A DNA stretch of 64,000 nt from positions 744,001 through 808,000 of the forward strand of contig NZ_SACK01000001.1 in assembly GCF_004005815.1 (NCBI RefSeq), written 5' to 3'. The position numbers and the translations under genes were made by a program. Shown here piece after piece: positions 27,385 to 36,213 of this stretch. Origin of the DNA: Mucilaginibacter limnophilus. GTDB lineage: Bacteria > Bacteroidota > Bacteroidia > Sphingobacteriales > Sphingobacteriaceae. Within the stretch, counting starts at the first letter, position 1. Each line of letters opens with the position of its first letter. The notes beneath the pieces were generated by a model. It did not search any database. It had not been told where the DNA came from and was given only the letters and a program-made list of their open reading frames with translations.

Positions 27385-28887
27385 TTATTTTGCCCACCAA
27401 ACCGGCGTGCTTAAAGGCACCTCAGCCGGCGTATTTGTATTACGGGAACGTTCGAAGTCTGGGAAAACAAATCGTTTGGGCAGGGTCTGGCCGATCACAG
27501 TCTGCGGAACGATGACCAGTCTGCCAGGCACGTAGTCGGGGTCAGTTGAATATACTGTACTGGTCCTTGGATACCCTGTCCTGTTCTTCTCGAAAAATGC
27601 TTCGATGGCATGCGGTCCGAAAAGTGATACCCATTTCTGCACAATAATGGCCTCTATTTGTTGCTCCGGAGTTCCTGCAGTTGGGAAGGCATAAGGTCCG
27701 CTGAGTAAGGTGTTGGCCTCAGCTTCGGTAAAACCGCGTTCTACGAATGCTTCTACAACACCCTGCCGGTACAAGCTTTCGGCGTTGGTGCTATTGTTAT
27801 AACGTACATCGGCCTCGGCCCTCAAAAAGTAAACTTCGGGCAGGGCAAACAGCCAGGCCGGATCGGTTGCTTTCTGTACAGCGACGGCTGATTGCTGGGC
27901 TTCCACAGAGTTGTTTCGGAAATCACCCTGGTGCATTAATTTAGGATCGGCCGAACCAAAGTACGCAATGATCCGCGGGTCATTGTTCGCCTTCAGAAAA
28001 CTGCCTAATGTCCTGCTCCCGCGGAGGTTGGTCTGCGTATTCAATCGGCGGACATTCAGTTCATAAAATGGATTGCTGCCGTTGGGCACATCCTGGAAGG
28101 TGCTGACGCCGGCGGGAACCGTCAGAAACTCAGTGTCGGAATTCAGCAACGTGCTGACGCCCGCTTCTGCTTCATTGGGTTTGACGTTGACCATGCGCAG
28201 GTACATTTTTAGTTTCAGTGTATTGGCCAGTTTTTTCCAATTGGCCATTTCAGTTTCAAAATCAGCGGCGCCTTTATCACCGAAGATCAGGTCTACTTTG
28301 ATCTGGCTTGCTGAAAATGGCACGCTGGTGAAATCTTTTGCCAATGCGTCGTCCAACTCTGTCAATAACGATTTGTAGATAGCATAACCATCATCAAACT
28401 TTGGCTGTAGGTATTTACTGCCCTGCATAGCCTCGCTGTAAGGCACTTTGTCATAAAGGTCCACCAGCACTTGATAAATATATGCTCTTAATGTGGTCGC
28501 CATCAAATAGAAACGCCAGTCATGTTTCTCACGGGCCTTCGTGATGATGGTGGTAAGGTCAAGCAGGGCGCCTGTATTAAGTTCACTGTAAGAGTTGTTG
28601 ACGTAGCCGGTATTGCTGGAGATATTATAGGAGTCCAGGTCGCGGTATTGACTTGAGCTGGAAGCCTGCGCCCAAAACTGCGCCCACATGCCGCCGACAA
28701 TGGCATAATCGCCGTCAATGCGTCCTACGGTGGACATTACTGCCGAGGGGAACAGCGACTCCATGGCGGCATCCTGTTCTGAAAGGTTGTTCGGGTTGAT
28801 GTTGATATCCAGCTTCTGGCAGCCGGTCACGGCGAGGCTGCAGGCGCCCAGAGTAATGATGATATGTTTGATTCTGTTCTTTTTCAT
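27385..28887 (-). CDS. SusD/RagB-like outer-membrane lipoprotein (SusD-like_2)
   Basis: A 500-residue surface lipoprotein that would cap the SusC channel and bind its ligand. The signal peptide ends at LAVTGC, lipidated Cys near residue 23, followed by QKLDININPNNLS. The sequence is of the SusD-like_2 subfamily: MWAQFWAQASSSSQYRDLDS near residue 70, a TPR-like LMATTLRAYIYQVLVDLYDKVPYSEA near 130, and the closing IVPQTVIGQTLPKRFVFPD. It starts 11 bases after the SusC stop and is in the same operon. The substrate cannot be told: no glycosidase is encoded in this island, so a non-glycan ligand is possible. Confidence 0.9.
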   Translation of the reverse strand: MKKNRIKHIIITLGACSLAVTGCQKLDININPNNLSEQDAAMESLFPSAVMSTVGRIDGDYAIVGGMWAQFWAQASSSSQYRDLDSYNISSNTGYVNNSYSELNTGALLDLTTIITKAREKHDWRFYLMATTLRAYIYQVLVDLYDKVPYSEAMQGSKYLQPKFDDGYAIYKSLLTELDDALAKDFTSVPFSASQIKVDLIFGDKGAADFETEMANWKKLANTLKLKMYLRMVNVKPNEAEAGVSTLLNSDTEFLTVPAGVSTFQDVPNGSNPFYELNVRRLNTQTNLRGSRTLGSFLKANNDPRIIAYFGSADPKLMHQGDFRNNSVEAQQSAVAVQKATDPAWLFALPEVYFLRAEADVRYNNSTNAESLYRQGVVEAFVERGFTEAEANTLLSGPYAFPTAGTPEQQIEAIIVQKWVSLFGPHAIEAFFEKNRTGYPRTSTVYSTDPDYVPGRLVIVPQTVIGQTLPKRFVFPDFERSRNTNTPAEVPLSTPVWWAK

Positions 28888-28897
28888 ACTATGTTTA

Positions 28898-31800
28898 TTA
28901 AAAAGTCATGGCCAGTTTGACGCCGATGTTACGGGTGGCCGGACCGGTTCTGAACTCGCCGAACTCACTCCTTAGGTCATTGCCGAAATTTGACACCTCG
29001 GGGTCGATGTATTGATTTTTAGCAGGCAGGTAGGTTAGTAAATTACGTCCGTATAAAGTAATCGAGGTGTTTGCAATCTTCCGTTTGGAAAGCAGCTTTT
29101 TTGGCAGGTTATAGGTTAGTGTTACATCGCGTAGTTTAAGGAAAGTTTTGTCAATGATGGTATTGGCGTTGGTCACCGCTTTGCCGTTGCTATGATACCA
29201 GTAATCATAAAAACCGCCTTCAGTCACCGGGATTGTATTTTCCTGGTATGTAATATTTCCTGCCGCATCTTTCACCTCAACCACCGAGTTAGGGACGATA
29301 AAGTTCCGGCGGTCGTTGAACAGCGTAACGTAGCCATTCCCGACGAAGTTGGTCAGATCGGCGGTTCCGGAATAAAACACGCCGCCTTTACGATAATCCA
29401 ACGTAAACCCAAGGGTAAAATCTTTAAAACTGAATGCGTTGGTCAGCCCCATAGTAAAGTCACGCTGGGAACTGCCGTAGTTTTGGCCATCCTGTGCAAC
29501 CGGGTAGCCATTTGCGGTGATCACCCTGCCTTGTGGGTCGTATTTCATGCCAGGCGCCTCGTAAACGCCCAGCGGCTGACCAACCTTGGCCACATATTGT
29601 GCTTCGTAAGCACCTGAGATAACGATCTTACTGAGACCATTTGGTAGCTCCAGAACCTTGTTGCGGTTTCTCGTAAATGTATAGCCAACAGTCCAGTTGA
29701 ATTGATCAGTTTTAACTGGTGTTCCGTTAACCGCCAGCTCTATACCCCGGTTGCGTATACGCCCGAAATTGACGATCCTTCGGCTGTAGCCGGTAGAAGG
29801 GGCTGTCACGACCGGTAAAATCTGGTCTTTAGTCTCTTTATTATAAACAGCCAGGTCGAACCCAAACCGGTTGTCAAAAAAGCGCATTTCGGTGCCAAAT
29901 TCGGTCTCAGAACTGATCTCTGGCCGCAGGTTAGCATTATTCAACTGATCGGTAATGGTTGTCCCGGCGATCCCCTGGTACGGGAACTGGATTACACCAC
30001 CCAGGGCGGTACCGCTGAGAACCACTCCTGTTGTACTTAATGTGTTAAAAATTCGGTAGGGATCGGTATCATTGCCCGTGCGCCCCCAACTGGCTCGCAC
30101 TTTGAATAAGCTGATTTTTGATTTTGATAGGTCAAAAGCATCCGACAAAATCACAGCCAGGTTGGCTGACGGGTAAAAGTAGCTTCTGTTCGCCTTCGGT
30201 AAGGTGGAGCTCCAGTCGTTCCGCGCATTTACGGTCAGGTAGGTCCAGCTCCTATAGCCTATGGTTGCCGAGCCGTATACCGCATATAAGCGACGATGAA
30301 AATCGTATTGTGTGGTGACCGGCTGGTTGCCTGAGTTACTTAATTCGAAAAATCCCGGAACGGAAAGGTCTTCCACTTTTGAATATAGCGTATTTCCACC
30401 GCGGTCATTATAGTTCACGCCTAACAGGCCGTTCAGGTCAAAGTCACCGCTGATCCGTTTACTGAAGATCGCGTTCAGCTTACTATCGTACTCGAAGTTA
30501 CCTTCAGCACCTTCCGTTACGCTACCCACATAGGGCGCTTTCTTTTCACCTTCATCATTTCCGCCATCGGTCCAGCTACCCGGCGAAGGCTCATTTTTAT
30601 TGAACCAGACTTTCGTGGTCAGGCTGCTGACATCAAAACCCTGCTGAAACTGTAGGTCCAGCCATTTGGCGACTTTCAATTTCAGGTCGATATTTCCAAA
30701 AAGACGGTCGTTAACCAGATGTGACCCATTTTCGTTAATAGAGTAATAAGGGTTTTCGGCAAACGAAGTAAAATAATTGTCTATATTATACCTGATATTT
30801 TTGTAATCTTTCATTGGTGCGATAGGCATGTTGACCGGTATTTGAATTATCTGGTCATAAAAAGCTGCCCCGATACCGCTTTGGTCGCCACCTGTAAGTG
30901 GGTAACGGGAATTTTTGTTGATATAGTTCAGAGAAGCGCTTGCGGTAAGCCTTTTGAATTTCGTACTGCCGTTGAGACTGATGACATTCCGGCGGTAAGT
31001 ATCATTGGATGTGGGCAGGATACCATTGCTATTGGTATTACCATAGGAAACACGGAAAGCAGAGGACTCGTTACCGCCGCTGAACGCAATGGTGCTGATG
31101 TATTCCGCCCCCGTATCGAATGCATCTTTAAAACGGTTTTTAACCGGCGCGAATTCTTTCTGCAACTGCGTGCCGTCTACGAATGAACCGTAGCCACGCA
31201 CCATTCCATCCATTTTAGGCCCCCAACTGCCGTTTTCATTAATATAATCCAGCTTGCCCCAGCCGCCACCCCAGACATCCTGCAGGTAGGGAACGAAAGA
31301 AACATTCGTGAATGACGCTGCCGAGGTAAAATCAACTTTAAAATCGCCGGCCTTGCCTTTTTTTGTCGTGATCAGAATCACACCGGCGGAACCTCGCGAA
31401 CCATACAAAGATGTGGCGGCCGCGCCCTTTAAGATACTGATGTTTTCAATGTTGTTGGGATCAATGTCATTCACCGCGTTTCCGAAGTCGAAGCTTTCGC
31501 CCAAGTCACCAGCGGTTCTTAATGGCGCGGTGCTGCCTGGCCGGCTGTTGTTCACGGGGACACCGTCAACCACATACAATGGCTGGTTATTACCTGTTAC
31601 GGACGAGAAACCCCGCAGGATTACTTTACTGGAACCGCCGGGGCTGCCTGATGTGACCGAAATATCAACCCCGGCGACTTTTCCCTGCAGGCCCGCGGCT
31701 AAATTAAGCGGCGCGGCGCGGTTGATTTCCGCGCTATTGACGGATGTTGTCGCATATCCCACCGCCTTTTTCTCCCTTGACACACCAAGTGCCGTCACAA

Positions 31801-32110
31801 CAACCTCCTGCAACTGTTTGTTGTCCTGTTGGAGGACAATGTTGATAATCGTCCGCCCGTTTACCGGCAATTCTTGTTTAACAAAGCCAAGGAAGCTGAC
31901 GATCAATACGGCATCGCCCGAGGCCTTGATATGGAACCTCCCGTTGGCGTCCGCTTGCGTGCCGTTGGCTGTACCTTTTACTGAAATGGTAGCGCCCGGT
32001 ATGTTTGCCCCATCTTCTCCCGTGACCGTTCCGGTTATCACCGACTGCGCCTGCAGCCGGTTAAAACACCAGAACAGCATCACCATGACCAATAGTAATT
32101 TCTGTTTCAT
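28898..32110 (-). CDS. SusC/RagA-family TonB-dependent outer-membrane transporter
   Basis: A 1070-residue transporter. A signal peptide (about 1-21) is followed by a carboxypeptidase-like beta-sandwich domain (about 22-105, VITGTVTGEDGANIPGATIS), a TonB plug (about 110-235: ELQEVVVT-like QLQEVVVTALGVSREKK, LYVVDGVPVNN, LKGAAATSLYGSRGSAGV) and a 22-stranded barrel ending in IGVKLAMTF. It starts the operon that continues with SusD and the small lipoprotein. The TonB box is replaced by the usual EVVVTALG-type plug start. The divergent spacer of 358 bp upstream carries several TCGA repeat elements, suggesting control by the LytS/LytTR pair rather than an ECF sigma factor. Confidence 0.95.
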   Translation of the reverse strand: MKQKLLLVMVMLFWCFNRLQAQSVITGTVTGEDGANIPGATISVKGTANGTQADANGRFHIKASGDAVLIVSFLGFVKQELPVNGRTIINIVLQQDNKQLQEVVVTALGVSREKKAVGYATTSVNSAEINRAAPLNLAAGLQGKVAGVDISVTSGSPGGSSKVILRGFSSVTGNNQPLYVVDGVPVNNSRPGSTAPLRTAGDLGESFDFGNAVNDIDPNNIENISILKGAAATSLYGSRGSAGVILITTKKGKAGDFKVDFTSAASFTNVSFVPYLQDVWGGGWGKLDYINENGSWGPKMDGMVRGYGSFVDGTQLQKEFAPVKNRFKDAFDTGAEYISTIAFSGGNESSAFRVSYGNTNSNGILPTSNDTYRRNVISLNGSTKFKRLTASASLNYINKNSRYPLTGGDQSGIGAAFYDQIIQIPVNMPIAPMKDYKNIRYNIDNYFTSFAENPYYSINENGSHLVNDRLFGNIDLKLKVAKWLDLQFQQGFDVSSLTTKVWFNKNEPSPGSWTDGGNDEGEKKAPYVGSVTEGAEGNFEYDSKLNAIFSKRISGDFDLNGLLGVNYNDRGGNTLYSKVEDLSVPGFFELSNSGNQPVTTQYDFHRRLYAVYGSATIGYRSWTYLTVNARNDWSSTLPKANRSYFYPSANLAVILSDAFDLSKSKISLFKVRASWGRTGNDTDPYRIFNTLSTTGVVLSGTALGGVIQFPYQGIAGTTITDQLNNANLRPEISSETEFGTEMRFFDNRFGFDLAVYNKETKDQILPVVTAPSTGYSRRIVNFGRIRNRGIELAVNGTPVKTDQFNWTVGYTFTRNRNKVLELPNGLSKIVISGAYEAQYVAKVGQPLGVYEAPGMKYDPQGRVITANGYPVAQDGQNYGSSQRDFTMGLTNAFSFKDFTLGFTLDYRKGGVFYSGTADLTNFVGNGYVTLFNDRRNFIVPNSVVEVKDAAGNITYQENTIPVTEGGFYDYWYHSNGKAVTNANTIIDKTFLKLRDVTLTYNLPKKLLSKRKIANTSITLYGRNLLTYLPAKNQYIDPEVSNFGNDLRSEFGEFRTGPATRNIGVKLAMTF

Positions 32111-32180
32111 GTACTTGTGATTAATAATTTATTTACTGTAGGCCCTGAAAATCATGAGGAAATTTAATAGCTAAAATCGT

Positions 32181-32210
32181 TGTCGTTGAACGACTCGTTC
32201 TGTCGACCGA
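32181..32210 (-). promoter_or_regulatory. Candidate LytTR operator upstream of the SusC operon
   Basis: TGTCGTTGAA at 32181 and TGTCGACCGA at 32201 are direct repeats starting exactly 20 bp apart, 71-100 bases upstream of the SusC start. A near-match -7 box (TAAATTTC on the minus strand) lies about 13 bases nearer the gene. Confidence 0.5.
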
Positions 32211-32259
32211 AAACCAGATTGAATGTTGAAGTGCATAATTCAGGTGATATTGAATTTGG

Positions 32260-32303
32260 TCGCGTCAGACGCCGGTTGGTCGTTCGTGATTCGATATTTA
32301 TCG
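32260..32303. promoter_or_regulatory. Candidate LytTR operator, three-core array
   Basis: TCG cores at 32260 (TTTGGTCGCG), 32280 (TTGGTCGTT) and 32301 (TTATCGACA) are 20 and 21 bp apart, with an extra half-spaced core at 32291. It lies in the middle of the divergent spacer between the SusC gene and the NTF2-like gene, so it could serve either. Confidence 0.45.
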
Positions 32304-32396
32304 ACATATAGCCGTCAATTTGATGGATGTGGTAGTTAATCTCCCGACACGGGAAATACAGGCGGCTGGGTACTACGGTTTGGATATATGGCTTTC

Positions 32397-32425
32397 GTCG
32401 ATAAAGGCGGCTGTAAGTCGATCCG
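32397..32425 (+). promoter_or_regulatory. Candidate LytTR operator upstream of the NTF2-like gene
   Basis: GTCGATAAAG at 32397 and GTCGATCCGC at 32417 are direct repeats exactly 20 bp apart, 44-72 bases upstream of the ATG at 32469. A 7-of-8 match to the -7 box, TAGCATTG, is at 32451-32458. Confidence 0.5.
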
Positions 32426-32468
32426 CTTAGGAATTTATAAGGTGGAGGCTTAGCATTGTTACAAAAAG

Positions 32469-33344
32469 ATGAAAAATCCCCTGATTAGTTATTTGCGTCG
32501 CCTGGGATCACTTATTTCCATACTGGCGCTGGTTGTAGCTGTGCGCGCGCAGTCAATGACCATTCCGTTTATTGCTGCCGAAAAGCAGTTCGCATCACAC
32601 GCCCTCGCAGAAGGGATAAAAGCTGCTTTTCTAGAGCACCTGGATTCCGCAGGTATTGTAGTCAATGCAGGTCAGTTTGTAAATGGACGAAAGTTTTATG
32701 CTCAGGTAAGCCCCGAGACAACCGAAGCGCTGTTCTGGCAGCCGGCTTATGCGCGAACTAATCAGGCAGGCACTTTCGGCTTCACGTCGGGGCCGTATCA
32801 TTACTATGCCGACCGCAGGACATTTCCTGTATTATCGGGCTATTATTTTTCTATCTGGAAAACGGACCTGGAAGGACGGTTAAAGGTATTTTTCGACGGC
32901 GGGGTCAACCATTCCACAGCTGTGCCGGTAAAACTGGCGGATATCACACCCGTATTGGCCGACACTGTACAACACGGCCAACTAAACTGGGTAAATAAAG
33001 GTAAAGGAAAACCCAAAACATTTCGCTTATTCCAAAACGCGCTTGTCCGGAAACCGCTGTCGGCTTACCAGAAATATCTGAATGATGCGGTGCTTGTACT
33101 CCGGCCCGATCAACCTTTTCATACTTCCGCAGTGGGCTATCTGGCATATTGCGCCCGGGGCAGGCAGCCTGTTTTTGATTACCGGCACTATCAGGAGGGA
33201 TTTGACCCCCAACGCCAGTTATATTATCAGTTCGGACATTTAACCGGGACGGCGGGTAAAATATGTGGGTATTTCGTGCGCATCTGGCAGTTACAAAAAA
33301 ATCGCTGGAAGATCGTGGCTGATGTACAGCAGTACGAGCCGTAG
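32469..33344 (+). CDS. Secreted protein with two NTF2/SnoaL-like domains
   Basis: A 291-residue exported protein with a signal peptide ending near VRAQ (residue 29). The first half (about 35-155) shows the pattern of DUF4440/SnoaL-like proteins: AEKQFASHALAEGIKAAFLE, then a Trp/Pro-containing strand (EALFWQPAYA) and GTFGFTSGPYHYYA. The second half (about 165-291) repeats the pattern in degenerate form (AVGYLAYCARG, ending in VRIWQLQKNRWKIVADVQQ). The function is unknown; relatives are small-ligand-binding or enzyme folds. It is divergent from the SusC operon and shares its regulatory spacer, so the products may act on the same compound. A hairpin follows the gene. Confidence 0.6.
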   Translation: MKNPLISYLRRLGSLISILALVVAVRAQSMTIPFIAAEKQFASHALAEGIKAAFLEHLDSAGIVVNAGQFVNGRKFYAQVSPETTEALFWQPAYARTNQAGTFGFTSGPYHYYADRRTFPVLSGYYFSIWKTDLEGRLKVFFDGGVNHSTAVPVKLADITPVLADTVQHGQLNWVNKGKGKPKTFRLFQNALVRKPLSAYQKYLNDAVLVLRPDQPFHTSAVGYLAYCARGRQPVFDYRHYQEGFDPQRQLYYQFGHLTGTAGKICGYFVRIWQLQKNRWKIVADVQQYEP

Positions 33345-33360
33345 AAAGAGCAGTTAAAGC

Positions 33361-33393
33361 GGCGGCCCGTTTCACTCGCTGAAACAGGCCGCC
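33361..33393 (+). terminator. GC-rich hairpin after the NTF2-like gene
   Basis: GGCGGCC and GTTTCA pair with TGAAAC and GGCCGCC around a CTCGC loop, with one internal mismatch. No T tract follows, so it may be a weak terminator or an mRNA-stabilising end. Confidence 0.5.
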
Positions 33394-33576
33394 ATTAACT
33401 AAACTGATCTTATAAAGAGATCCTGGTACAGCCGCTCTCATGGCCTGCCCAGAAGTTGAGCCCCTTTAATTATGCATAAACCTAATCCAGCAAAAAGCTA
33501 ATTTGAAGGCGGACAGACAGACAGCACTTTTCCCTGATAGAGGACAGTTCGCGGCGACCAACGGGTTCAACGGTTG

Positions 33577-33605
33577 TTTATCGACAGATGCCACCGTTTG
33601 TCGAC
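33577..33605 (+). promoter_or_regulatory. Candidate LytTR operator upstream of the kinase gene
   Basis: TTTATCGACAG at 33577 and TTTGTCGACGG at 33597 are direct repeats exactly 20 bp apart, 47-75 bases upstream of the histidine kinase ATG. A near-match -7 box (TATTTTAG) lies about 24 bases downstream. This arrangement suggests that the kinase/regulator operon is autoregulated. Confidence 0.55.
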
Positions 33606-33651
33606 GGCTAGCTGTGTTTTTCGGTGAAAGCATTATTTTAGCACAGGTGTT

Positions 33652-34716
33652 ATGAAGAAATTCCCGGTTGCCCATATTGCCTTCTGGTTATGCAGCGTTT
33701 TACTGCTGACGCTGATCTACGGTATTGCATTTGATAGTTACCGCCTGGGCATTGTCGTAATCCTAATGCTCATCCCGGTGCACATGATCTATTTCTACAC
33801 CGTGGTATATGGCATCGCGCCAAATTTTTTCCATCAACGATATGTATTTACCGGGATGACCCTCCTGGCTGTTGGGTTTGGCGCCGCCGTGCTTTACCGG
33901 ATAAACGAGATTACTATCTCTGACCCTTACATTTACCGGTATTATTTGGCGATGGATCCAGCCTTCACCTGGAAAAAACTGGATGGTAATTTCTGGCAAC
34001 AGTTAAGCCGGCCTGCTGATTTTGTGAACGCTGCGGAACGTAGCAATGTGATCGTTTGGATCGGCATTTCAATGAAATTCATTAAAATGTGGTACGAGCG
34101 GCGGCAGGCGGCTTTGCAGGCTGAACTGAGCTTTTTAAAAGGTCAAATTCATCCGCATTTTTTGTTCAATACCCTGAATAATCTCTATGCTCTGTCGCTC
34201 GGGCAGTCGAAACAAACCCCGCAGGTGATCCTGGGCCTGTCCAATATCCTGCGTTATATGCTGTACGAATGTAACACCGCGCAGGTGATGCTGAAACGGG
34301 ACGTGGAGATATTGCAAAGCTATGTCGCGCTAGAAAAGATCCGGTATGAGGAAAGGCTTGACCTGAACTTCAACATCAACGGTGATGCCCGACAGCAAAA
34401 GGTGACGCCATTGCTGATGCTGCCATTAATAGAGAATGCTTTTAAACACGGGGTAAGCGAAACAGTAGACGCACCCTGGATCAATATCGAACTTCAAATC
34501 AAGTCCGATCAACTTTTGTTGAAAGTAAGTAATAGTAAGGCGAAAACTGTATCCAATAAACAGGCTTTCGAAAATGTTGGGCTGGCTAACTTGCAGAAAC
34601 GTTTGGATCTGCTTTATCCGAAACGTTTCTCGCTGGAGCTGTGTGATGAGGCTGATGTATATATTGCCATACTTCAATTGAACCTGAACGATGACGATAA
34701 GAACCCTGATAATTGA
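33652..34716 (+). CDS. LytS-type sensor histidine kinase
   Basis: A 354-residue membrane kinase. Hydrophobic segments at about 7-26, 32-55 and 64-86 form the membrane part, followed by a loop and possibly a fourth segment near 140. The His_kinase domain (PF06580 type) contains FLKGQIHPHFLFNTLNNLYA with the phospho-acceptor at His167. The N box MLPLIENAFKHGV is near 260 and the G box VGLANLQKRLDLLYP near 305. No separate sensor domain is present, so sensing is probably by the membrane segments or a partner. Its 3' end overlaps the response regulator gene by 26 bases, showing translational coupling. Confidence 0.93.
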   Translation: MKKFPVAHIAFWLCSVLLLTLIYGIAFDSYRLGIVVILMLIPVHMIYFYTVVYGIAPNFFHQRYVFTGMTLLAVGFGAAVLYRINEITISDPYIYRYYLAMDPAFTWKKLDGNFWQQLSRPADFVNAAERSNVIVWIGISMKFIKMWYERRQAALQAELSFLKGQIHPHFLFNTLNNLYALSLGQSKQTPQVILGLSNILRYMLYECNTAQVMLKRDVEILQSYVALEKIRYEERLDLNFNINGDARQQKVTPLLMLPLIENAFKHGVSETVDAPWINIELQIKSDQLLLKVSNSKAKTVSNKQAFENVGLANLQKRLDLLYPKRFSLELCDEADVYIAILQLNLNDDDKNPDN

Positions 34717-35416
34717 CGACGAGCCGCATGCCATCGAAGTGATCGATGGCTACCTGGCCAATTTTCCGGAGATAGAAGTAGTGGATCGCTGCGCCACGGC
34801 TATTAAAGCCTTTAAGATACTGCAATCACAAAAGATCGACCTGTTGTTCCTGGACATAAAAATGCCCGGGCTGACCGGCACCGACCTGATGCGCAGTTTG
34901 CACGAACCGCCCCGTGTGATCTTTACTACGGCCTTCCAGGAATACGCGTTGGACGGCTTCGAACTGAACGCCATTGACTACCTGATGAAGCCGGTCCCGT
35001 TTGACCGCTTCCTGAAAGCAATGAATAAGGTAATGACCGCTTTCCGGGGGACGCCTGAAGTGGCAACGGTTACCCCGGTTGCCGAGGTTGCGGAAAAAGT
35101 GTCGCACTATCTTTACCTCAAGACGGAGCGGCGGACCAGTAAGGTCGAAACCTCGGATATCTACTGGATTGAGAGCGTAAAAGACTATATCAAGGTGGTG
35201 CTGAAAGACCGCAGCCTAATGTCAAAGCATAAGATCAGCGTCATTGAAAAGCTGCTTCCGCTGGATGCTTTTGTGCGTATTCACCGGTCTTTTATCGTGC
35301 CGCTGGATAAGATTGAATGCTTTCACCCTAACTATGTGCAGATCCAGGGCAAAGAGATCCCCATCGGAAGGAACTATAAAGCGGATTGCCACAAGCGGTT
35401 CAGGTCAGACGATTGA
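34691..35416 (+). CDS. LytTR-family response regulator
   Basis: A 241-residue two-component regulator. The receiver domain (about 1-120) has the acidic pocket IIDDEPHA near residue 9, the phospho-acceptor Asp55 in LLFLDIKMPG, a Thr in VIFTTAF and the Lys in LMKPVPFDRF. The DNA-binding LytTR domain (about 135-240) has YLKTERRTSKVETSDIYWIE, YIKVVLKD and the closing FVRIHRSFIVPLDKIE. LytTR domains bind direct repeats about two helical turns apart. The island carries several repeat pairs at 20-bp spacing, so this protein is the best candidate for their ligand. It overlaps the kinase gene and is cotranscribed. Confidence 0.93.
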   Translation: MTIRTLIIDDEPHAIEVIDGYLANFPEIEVVDRCATAIKAFKILQSQKIDLLFLDIKMPGLTGTDLMRSLHEPPRVIFTTAFQEYALDGFELNAIDYLMKPVPFDRFLKAMNKVMTAFRGTPEVATVTPVAEVAEKVSHYLYLKTERRTSKVETSDIYWIESVKDYIKVVLKDRSLMSKHKISVIEKLLPLDAFVRIHRSFIVPLDKIECFHPNYVQIQGKEIPIGRNYKADCHKRFRSDD

Positions 35417-35482
35417 TTGACCACTGAGAACCAACACGGCACCCTGCACGTCGTTTGTTAAACCGTAATTATATCCCTTTGC

Positions 35483-35971
35483 CTACGATACGCGGGCGGC
35501 AGCAGTAAAAGTAATGCCATAGGCATTCGTCATCCGGTTAACCAGGTAATCAAGGTAGTCCTGAGGCGGTGGTCCTGGCAATGGTCTTATCATTGGTTCA
35601 CCCACCGTCGGCGTACTAAACTCCTGGAAATATTCCCACAGCTTACCGGGAGTAAGCAGTGTGATAAAACGCACCTGAGGGCTCAGTAGTTTGAACAAAT
35701 GCGGGATGCCGCGTGCCGCAAAAATGGCTTCGCCAGGCCGGGCTGCAAGGGTCTGGCCACCTATTATAAATTCCATTTCGCCTTCAATCAGGTAAAATGT
35801 CTCGTCTTCGTGCGCATGCATATGCATTGGCGGTTCCGCGCCTTGCGGCAAAACCATTTCCATCATTGCCAGCGCGCCGTTGGTTTGTGCAGGTGAGATA
35901 AGGGTTTTGTAATAACCGCCGTGATACTCACGGTAAATTGTGTTGACGGCTTCAGTCAGGTTTTCTTTCAT
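35483..35971 (-). CDS. Cupin-domain protein
   Basis: A 162-residue single-domain cupin, probably cytoplasmic because no signal peptide is seen. The first cupin motif reads HMHAHEDETFYLIEGEMEF (His, His and Glu ligands) and the second supplies a His in RGIPHLFKL, so a metal site is complete. Relatives include quercetin-dioxygenase-like and sugar-binding cupins; the substrate is not known. It converges with the regulator gene across 66 bases without a clear terminator. Its promoter side has a perfect 16-bp palindrome (36052-36067) containing the same TCGA core as the island's repeats, so it probably belongs to the same regulon. Confidence 0.8.
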   Translation of the reverse strand: MKENLTEAVNTIYREYHGGYYKTLISPAQTNGALAMMEMVLPQGAEPPMHMHAHEDETFYLIEGEMEFIIGGQTLAARPGEAIFAARGIPHLFKLLSPQVRFITLLTPGKLWEYFQEFSTPTVGEPMIRPLPGPPPQDYLDYLVNRMTNAYGITFTAAARVS

Positions 35972-36051
35972 ATGTATATGTTGTTAATGATTGACGGATG
36001 CAAAAATCTGAAGGACATCAAACATGCGCAAATCCAGAAGATAGGGACCGG

Positions 36052-36067
36052 TTTTTGTCGACAAAAA
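36052..36067 (-). promoter_or_regulatory. Palindromic TCGA element upstream of the cupin gene
   Basis: TTTTTGTCGACAAAAA is a perfect 16-bp palindrome, 81-96 bases upstream of the cupin ATG on the minus strand. It contains the TTTGTCGAC half-site seen at 33597 but lacks a partner 20 bp away. It may be a variant LytTR site or the site of a different dimeric regulator. Confidence 0.4.
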
Positions 36068-36134
36068 GCGGTTAGCGCTGCTGAACAAAGCCGGCGGCCA
36101 TGACAGCGTTTAATAAATCAGCCATGAAACTTCC

Positions 36135-36165
36135 TTTGTCGACATCAAACGCCTTCTGCCGACTA
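36135..36165 (+). promoter_or_regulatory. Candidate LytTR operator upstream of a short ORF
   Basis: TTTGTCGACAT (TCG at 36139) and TCTGCCGACTA (CCG at 36159) are direct repeats 20 bp apart, with a further TGTCGTTG at 36173. They lie 49-79 bases upstream of the ATG at 36214, the same distance as at the kinase and NTF2-like genes. Confidence 0.45.
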
Positions 36166-36213
36166 TTGTTCTGTCGTTGTAACGTCTGCTGTTCTGCTTA
36201 TAAAATTTTTTCT

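Noticed and set aside
31308..32120. A 270-codon plus-strand frame opposite the SusC N terminus
   Set aside because: It is antisense to conserved plug and carboxypeptidase-like domains, has no family features, and the SusC frame explains the region.
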